DNA of 64,000 bases from Gymnorhina tibicen (Eukaryota; Chordata; Aves; Passeriformes; Artamidae): the NCBI GenBank assembly GCA_013399875.1, contig VXAZ01007605.1, positions 234,217 to 298,216 of the forward strand. The letters run 5' to 3'. Below are positions 57,646 to 64,000 of this stretch, piece by piece (the stretch's first letter is position 1; each line of letters starts with the position of its first letter). A program made the translations under genes and the position numbers. The notes below the pieces were generated by a model. That model was not told where the DNA came from, did not search any database, and saw only the letters and a program-made list of their open reading frames with translations.

Positions 57646-60362
57646 GTGGTGAACTCAGGATTTTGTTCTCTTTGCACTTTCCAGCCGAGGTTCAGGAGGA
57701 GGTTGAGCTCGGGAGACTCCAGCACTGAGACAGGGATTCCGGTGAGTATTCCCTGTCCCTGCTCCCTCCCTGTGCGTTTGATCTCCCTGTCCAGGCAGGA
57801 AACGTCTCTGGGAATGCTGGATGTGTTTTCCAGGCATCACAGGCTGTGCCACCAACAAACCAGTCATTCCCAAAAATGAGTCATCCAGGGATGAATTCCC
57901 TCCTGGGAATGCCTGTGGGGTTCTGTGCTGTGGGAAGGCACCTCCACCTCAAGGCTGTGCCAAAACCACACCCACAGAACAGGAAGAAATCCACAGAACA
58001 GGAAGAAATCCTGAAAGCATTACAAGATATGGAAGTGGGAGCTCCTGGGGGTCCTGAGGGTCGGGAAGGTTGGTGTTGGTTCACCAGGGATGTGGTTCTA
58101 TCCTTGAAGACAATTTTCAGTAAATCAACTAGAAACACTCAAATTACCTCTCCTGTAACTCCCAGTCTCTGCCTTTTTCACTAATAATGTTCTTTTTCCC
58201 TCAGCAAACCTTCCAACATCCTCATTTTTCCCTGTTCTTTTCCTCCTCATGCTGCTTCTGTCCGAGAGAGATGGAGACCAGGAGTGTTCAGAGGACATTT
58301 CTCTTAGGGTTAGACTTGGATCAGCTCTTTATTTTATTGGAATTCATCTCATGCCCTGCGGATTCCAGTTTTCCTGGGATGATTTCGGTGAGAGCAGTAC
58401 TTTGGCGTGCAGGTTTTGGGGGAGAAGAGCCTCTGGTTGCCCTGCTTGGCCCTGTTGATTATTTTTGATATTCGGTTCACTAGAACCAGGACCATTTATC
58501 CTGATTTTGGATTAAAATTCTCTTAGTGGACCATTATTAAGACCCTTCAGATCATTTAAACTCGAATCCCACCTGAAAAGGAAGAATCCTTTAGGGTTTC
58601 CATGCTCCTGATTGAAATATTCTGGTTTGGTGGATTGCACAGCAAGAAACTGGCCTGAGAGAAGTGAGGGATGTGGGGAAATTCTTTCCTGGTTTTCTTT
58701 TTCTTTCCTTCATTCCCTGTTAGTTTTATGTATTTTGTCTGGCAAAACAAATCTCTAAAAGCATCGCCCCTCTGTGACCCCAGGAACTGCAGTGTCCTTG
58801 TGAGCTGCATTTCCAGGCATCCCAGCATTCACACTTTGCCTGTAAAGCAAAGAATTCCATCCAAAAAGCTGCCCTGGTGCAGAGTCTCCATCACGGAGCT
58901 CCTGCTGTGGGGAGATCCTCTGGTGGCCCTGGATTTTATTCTCCAGTTCTGTGGGTATGGAGTTTCACGTTAGAAAAACACCGGGAGAAAACCAATCCCT
59001 ACCAAAAACCCCAACCCCGGCTGGCTGCGGGATCCCAAACTCCTGTTAGCAATCAGTTTTCCTGCTGAATTCCCGATTATCCCAGCGCTGCAAATGTCGA
59101 GCCGCAACCGTAATTCAGCACAAACTGGTTCCCATTATCAGGGATAAGAATGTTCCTTTCATTCCCGGCGATCCCAAAGCTCTGGTGGGAGCCGCGCTGG
59201 TTCGGAGGAGCCCTCGGCAGTCAGAGCTCATTTCCTGGGATGGAGCTGGGAATAAGGGGATCATTGAGCTGGGGAACCTGAGATCCCCGTTCCGTGGGCT
59301 GCTGCAGACACACGGACCCGGGGCTGCTGCCTGACCCTCCACAAGGTGGGTTTGTGTCCCAAAAAATGGGAATATCGGCAGCAGGGGAGGCAGGAGGAGC
59401 CCTGCAGAGCCCACGTGCCAAGGCAGGGCTCAGCTCTCCTCTTTCTCACGGTGATTTTTAGTCCAATCTTGTTCCTTATCATGATAAATTGGACGGAAAT
59501 GGATAAAAACCTATTTTTCCCCATTTATGTCTCATACAAAGTCTGATTCGACAGCAAATGTTTCCTTTGTTTAACTTTGTTTTGGCCTTTTTTTAAACTG
59601 AATTCTACTTTTCAAAGTTTCCTCCTCGTTGTTTCCTGTTCAATTTTTCTTGTCTGCAAAGGCAAAAAATGTCTTGTAGTGATATTTACTAAAATTTCGT
59701 ATTTTAGGCAGAAATATATCTTCTCTCTTTTATACATTTTAGCTTTTTTTGTTCATCATATGGATTTTTTTAGTTAACCAACAGGATGAGAAAGCCCTGT
59801 AGATCTGGTCCCTCAGGTCAATCTGTGGGTTGGATGTTTAATTAAACTGCCCAGTTCCATCTCTGTGCTATGAGATTGTATTTTACAGAATTATTATAAT
59901 TTATATAACTTACGTAATTTTCCAGTAAACGGATTATTCCAGGTTTTTCCTGTGAGTTAAAGCGGTGGAGAAGCACAACAAAAACCTGGATGGAAAACTG
60001 AGTTTAGGCTGAGCTTGTGCCCGTTGTCCCTCGGTGTTCCACGAGCTGGACTGCGATGGGATTTCAACACCCACCCGTGAAAAAGAGAAATATCCCCGTG
60101 TCCCCCACGGATTCCCGGCTTTTCTTAGGGAATCTTTGGGATTTCTCTTTTCCAGATGCGCTGGGCTTTGGGCGCCAGGCAGGATCTGAGGCCTGGGGCA
60201 GTGACATCAGTGGTCAGTGGTCAGTGAAATACAAAATCCACGGGCTGAAGGGATTCCAGGTGGGAATGAGGGACTCTGTGTTCCACTGACCATTGGCTTG
60301 CTGGGAAAAGCAGGAAAAAAACCAGGAGCTGCCCAGCACTGTTTGAGTGGCTGGAAGTTACC
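57646..60362. other. Intergenic unique sequence
   Basis: No exon is recognised. A 19 bp direct repeat (CCACAGAACAGGAAGAAAT twice, 57972-58009) is the only tandem structure noticed. Confidence 0.5.
57972..58009. repeat. 19 bp direct repeat, 2 copies
   Basis: CCACAGAACAGGAAGAAAT occurs twice in immediate tandem. Confidence 0.9.
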
Positions 60363-60493
60363 TATTTTTTATATTTATTTATTTATTTATATTTGTATTT
60401 TATATTTATATATTTATATTTATATTTAATATATATTTATGTAATTATATATTTATATATTTATATATATTTATATATTATATATTTATATGT

Positions 60494-60856
60494 ACACTTA
60501 TTTATTTTTATTTATTTGTATAACGATACACTTATTTATTTATAGATTTATTTTATATCTGTATTCATTTTTATATATATACACCACATATATGTGTATG
60601 TTTATTTATATGTGCACCATATATAAAATATCAATTTATTTATATATTTACGATATGTACAATATATAATATATATTTATATATACACAACATATATACT
60701 ATATATATTTATTTACATATATGCGCCATGGATACAATACATATGTTTATTTTTATATTTATACATCATATATACAACATATATTTCTATTTATATATAT
60801 GCACACCATATATATTTATATTTGTATTTGTATTTATATTTTTATGTTCTTTGTAT
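60494..60856. repeat. Duplicated AT-rich block, copy 1
   Basis: From ACACTTATTTATTTTTATTT through GCGCCATGGATACAATACAT to TTCTTTGTATTTATA, this block of about 363 bp appears identical to 61117-61479, at a constant offset of 623 bp. Confidence 0.93.
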
Positions 60857-60927
60857 TTATACCTCTATTTATTTATATTTGTATTTATATCTCTATTTAT
60901 TTATATTTGTATTTATTTAAGATATCT

Positions 60928-61081
60928 NNNNNNNNNNNNNNNNNNNNNNNNNNNNNNNNNNNNNNNNNNNNNNNNNNNNNNNNNNNNNNNNNNNNNNNNN
61001 NNNNNNNNNNNNNNNNNNNNNNNNNNNNNNNNNNNNNNNNNNNNNNNNNNNNNNNNNNNNNNNNNNNNNNNNNNNNNNNNN
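60928..61081. other. Assembly gap (154 N)
   Basis: A run of 154 undetermined bases lies inside the AT-rich satellite. It sits between two copies of an apparently identical block, so the local length and copy number are uncertain. Confidence 0.99.
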
Positions 61082-61116
61082 TATTTATATTTATATTTAT
61101 ATTTATATTTATATAT

Positions 61117-61479
61117 ACACTTATTTATTTTTATTTATTTGTATAACGATACACTTATTTATTTATAGATTTATTTTATATCTGTATTCATTTTTATATA
61201 TATACACCACATATATGTGTATGTTTATTTATATGTGCACCATATATAAAATATCAATTTATTTATATATTTACGATATGTACAATATATAATATATATT
61301 TATATATACACAACATATATACTATATATATTTATTTACATATATGCGCCATGGATACAATACATATGTTTATTTTTATATTTATACATCATATATACAA
61401 CATATATTTCTATTTATATATATGCACACCATATATATTTATATTTGTATTTGTATTTATATTTTTATGTTCTTTGTAT
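61117..61479. repeat. Duplicated AT-rich block, copy 2
   Basis: This is the second copy of 60494-60856, at an offset of 623 bp and with no difference that I can see. The copies diverge afterwards (TATACCTC versus TATATCTT). Confidence 0.93.
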
Positions 61480-61889
61480 TTATATCTTTATTTATATTTG
61501 TATTTATATCTATATTTATTTATATTTGTATTTATATTTGTGTTTATATTTTAAATTAGCTTTAATTTATATTTGTATTTGTATTTATATTTATAATTCA
61601 TATTTATATTTGTATTTATATTTATATTTATATTTATATTTATATTTATATTTATTTGGATGTATTTGTAATATATATTTCTATATTTCTAAACCCCTTG
61701 CTCTGCTGCATTCTGAATTCCATTAATCAGGAAAAACTAAAGCAATTTGAGCCCTTAACGTCATGCACAGGGAAGATGCTTTTCACTGGGCTGATTCAAC
61801 AGCTCCCAAAATCCCCCAGTTGGAAACTGCAGCGTTTGATGTTAATTAGGAACATTTTCGGTCAACACCGGATTTTTCCGCGCTGTTCC

Positions 61890-62130
61890 CACGTGGCAGT
61901 GAAAGGAAACCTCCCTTGGGGGTTCCCAGGTGATGGCACCGGGAATTCCGCGGTTCCCGCTGCGGGCGGAGCAGCCAACTGGCGGCTCGGTGCCTTTCCC
62001 AAAGCCCGGAGCCGCCGCCGGCAGCTGCTGCTGCCAGCCCTTCCCTGCTGAGCCCGGGCTTCCATCGGCCCCGAGCCCCGGGCTCCGGCCGGCTCCGCTC
62101 CCCGTCCCATCCCGCGAGCGCCGCGCTCTC
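61890..62130. promoter_or_regulatory. Small CpG-rich patch downstream of BANP
   Basis: CpG density is high, for example GAGCCGCCGCCGGCAGCTGC, CTCCGGCCGGCTCCGCTCCC and CCCGCGAGCGCCGCGCTCTC, against an otherwise CpG-poor flank. No gene start is recognised next to it. It could mark an unannotated promoter or enhancer, or be a chance GC-rich patch. Confidence 0.4.
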
Positions 62131-63514
62131 CTTGGGGCCATCTGCCTTGCACAATTCCCAGCATTTTCCAGCCATTTCGTTACTCAATCCTCCCTCAACT
62201 CTCTCCATCCCCCTGCTCTAATGGGCTCCCTGCTCTCCTCAGCAAAACCAGCGGAGAAATCAAAAAAAAAAAACAAAAAACAAATTAAAACCCAAACGTT
62301 CGGAAAAGAGGAGGCGGGAGGAATCCAGGGAAAAGCGAGGCAACAAAACGAGGAGCGGTTTGTTGGTTTGGTTGGATCCCTCCCTCCTTTTCCACGCTCA
62401 GGTTGCCTTTCCCTCCTCTCTGCAGCCCAGGGAGGGGGTTCCTGGGAAGTTCCTCATTTTCGGGCATAAACCAGTGCCCCAATCTCCTCATTTATCCGAG
62501 GAGCAGCAGCGCTGGAGGTAGGCAGGGGCGAGGCGGAGGGGTGAGGCTCAGCGGGGGGATTTGCCATCTTTTTTTTTTTCCCTTTCCCATTTGATTTATC
62601 CCTTGCTGGGTTTTGAAGGAGTCTGTAAACATCTGGGGGGATTACATCTGGTTTGGGTTCTGCCTGGAATTCCTGGGAGTTTCGTTCAGTTGAGCGTTAG
62701 AACGAAACCAGCGGCTTCTCTGGCAGGTCCTGCCTCAGGATTTTCCAAAAATAAACCGTGCATCCCCACACTCCCCCCTCTGACACCTCCCTGAGTTTTC
62801 ATGGAAGTTTTCTGGTGTGGCAAAGGGCTCAGCGAACCTTGGGCTCCGCGATGAGAATGCTTCCCTTTTGTTTTCCCTAACAAAAAAGGTGGAAGGTCTT
62901 CATTTTTCTGCCAGAAAATCAACTTTGTTGGCATATTCCCTTAAAAGCCTTGGAATGTCTTTTGCGTGGATTGACAGTTTTCCGTGATTCCTTTCTTTGA
63001 GCAAATGCAGCACTCTTGGCACTGATAAAATTCATGGATAGGAAGTGGTTGAACCTTTCGAGGCGGGGTTTTTGTGTGGTTTTGCTTTTATTTCGGGAGT
63101 TACCTGTGTCATTCCCTGCTCCAATCCCGCTGGAATCCCAGCTCTGTGCTGCACAAGTGTCCTTGGATTTGAGATCCCTCGGGCTCTTGGCTCCAAGTGC
63201 AGATCTTTGCAGCTTTAATCCATGTGCAGATCTATCAGGTCGAGGGCAAATTGAAAAGCTCGTGGTTGGAGTTCTGCTGTTGGGAAGAAAAACTGGGGAA
63301 AAGCTCTTCAGTTGGGGCAGAGAGGGAATTGCAGGAACTTCCAGCCAGGAATTCCGGGTGGGAATTGAGGCAGAGGGATTTGGGAGTGTGTGTGGAGGAG
63401 GAGGAGTAATGCCCAAGCAGCTCTGGAGTGGTGGATTCCTCATCTTTAGATCCCTTCTGCCACTGCCAAATGTCACCAAATGCAGCCCCACAGTGCCGTG
63501 AGGTGCCCTGGGAC
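62131..63514. other. Intergenic unique sequence
   Basis: An A-rich tract (62260-62290) and a T-run near 62570 are the only simple features. I see no supported exon. Confidence 0.5.
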
Positions 63515-63564
63515 CGGAGTGGGAATGGGAATGGGAGTGGGAATGGGAATGGGAGTGGGAATGG
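63515..63564. repeat. 18 bp GGGAATGG/GGGAGTGG tandem repeat
   Basis: GGAGTGGGAATGGGAATGG-type units repeat about 2.7 times. The opposite strand reads an alternating Ser/His string for that reason. Confidence 0.92.
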
Positions 63565-63744
63565 TGTGTGGCAGCCTGGGATGGGAGTGCAAGGCTGATC
63601 CCAAGGGATGCCCCTGGCTCCCAGCGATGGATCCGCACAGTCCAGAGTCACTGGATCCATTCCCAGGCTCGATCACAGAACGTTCCCTCTGTTCCCTCCC
63701 TGTGCCAGAAAGCACCACCCAAAAATGTGGGAAATACCCTAAAT

Positions 63745-63935
63745 GTAGGGAATTTTTTAGGCTGGAAAAGACCTTTAGGACCATCGAGTCCAACCATCCC
63801 CCAGCGCTGCCAAGGCCACCGCTGAGCCGTGTCCCCAGGTGCCTGTGCCAGGGCTGGACAGCCCTTCTGGGGAAGAGATCTTCCCTAATGGTGAGGAAAT
63901 GTCCCGCTCACATCAAGTTCCCAATACAGGAGAGC
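63745..63935 (-). mobile_element. CR1-like 3' end fragment, antisense
   Basis: TTTAGGCTGGAAAAGACCTT, TAGGACCATCGAGTCCAACC, ATCCCCCAGCGCTGCCAAGG, CCGCTGAGCCGTGTCCCCAG and GAGATCTTCCCTAATGGTGA follow the inverted 3' order of an avian CR1 subfamily that begins 'GGTTGGAAAAGACCTTYAAGATCATC'. It reaches almost to the window end. Confidence 0.83.
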
Positions 63936-64000
63936 TGAGTTGGGCTAAAAGTGCTCTTTACTGGGTTCTGACCAGAGAAACGATGGGTTCTTGTCCCCCT

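Larger units (their letters stand above)
60363..61674. repeat. AT-rich (TATTTA)n/(TATATT)n satellite with assembly gap
   Basis: About 1.3 kb is composed almost wholly of TATTTA, TATATT and TATATA units. It is interrupted by 154 Ns (60928-61081). The tract after 60494 recurs after 61117. The open frames of alternating Tyr, Ile, Phe and Leu are repeat artefacts. Confidence 0.95.

Noticed and set aside
60721..61726. Open frames rich in Tyr, Ile, Phe and Leu
   Set aside because: They are translations of AT-rich satellite and of N bases.
62221..62469. Frame beginning MGSLLSSAKPAEKSKKKNKK, like an N-myristoylated basic protein
   Set aside because: The lysine run is an A-rich low-complexity tract, no splice sites or family match are seen, and it is a single short frame.
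62919..63638. 239-codon antisense frame with a His/Ser string
   Set aside because: The His/Ser string is the GGGAATGG microsatellite read on the other strand, and the rest has no family resemblance.
56356..64000. First exons of the next gene (ZNF469 in the human order)
   Set aside because: No frame shows C2H2 zinc-finger spacing or any recognisable coding block.

Overview
The window is vertebrate nuclear DNA, almost certainly from a bird. It carries small phase-0 exons with GT/AG splice sites, long non-coding introns, many CR1-type LINE 3' ends in both orientations, and numerous micro- and minisatellites. The general look suggests a passerine, but that is only an impression. No bacterial operon, CRISPR array, rRNA gene or convincing tRNA gene is present, and the many open frames are chance frames in non-coding or repetitive DNA.

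The one protein-coding gene I can support is the 3' end of BANP (BTG3-associated nuclear protein, also called SMAR1), on the + strand. Four coding exons are visible at 1511-1573, 3431-3475, 52040-52183 and 55596-55667. All are in phase 0 and together encode the C-terminal 107 residues, ending in ...EHGAIQIQ and TAA. The 3' UTR runs from 55668 to about 56355, with an AATAAA at 56333-56338. Earlier BANP exons lie to the left of the window. The introns are about 1.86 kb, 48.6 kb and 3.4 kb, so most of the window is one large BANP intron.

That 48.6 kb intron (3476-52039) is mostly unique sequence with CR1 fragments. It also holds two CpG-rich islands (about 20575-21450 and 41155-41680), a four-copy tandem array of 168-192 bp units (30513-31200), a 140 bp module present twice at about 97% identity (22243-22388 and 24532-24676), and three minisatellites just 5' of the third exon. 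Inside the first CpG island is a 69 bp in-frame segment flanked by AG and GT (20955-21023). It sits where human BANP has a 22-codon exon that also contains LLEA; I offer it as a speculative cassette exon.

Downstream of BANP (about 56.36-64 kb) I see no gene. The region holds CR1 fragments, a 1.3 kb AT-rich TATTTA-type satellite with a 154-base N gap flanked by an apparently identical duplication of about 360 bp (623 bp offset), and a small CpG-rich patch at 61.9-62.13 kb. In human the next gene after BANP is ZNF469; none of it is recognisable here.
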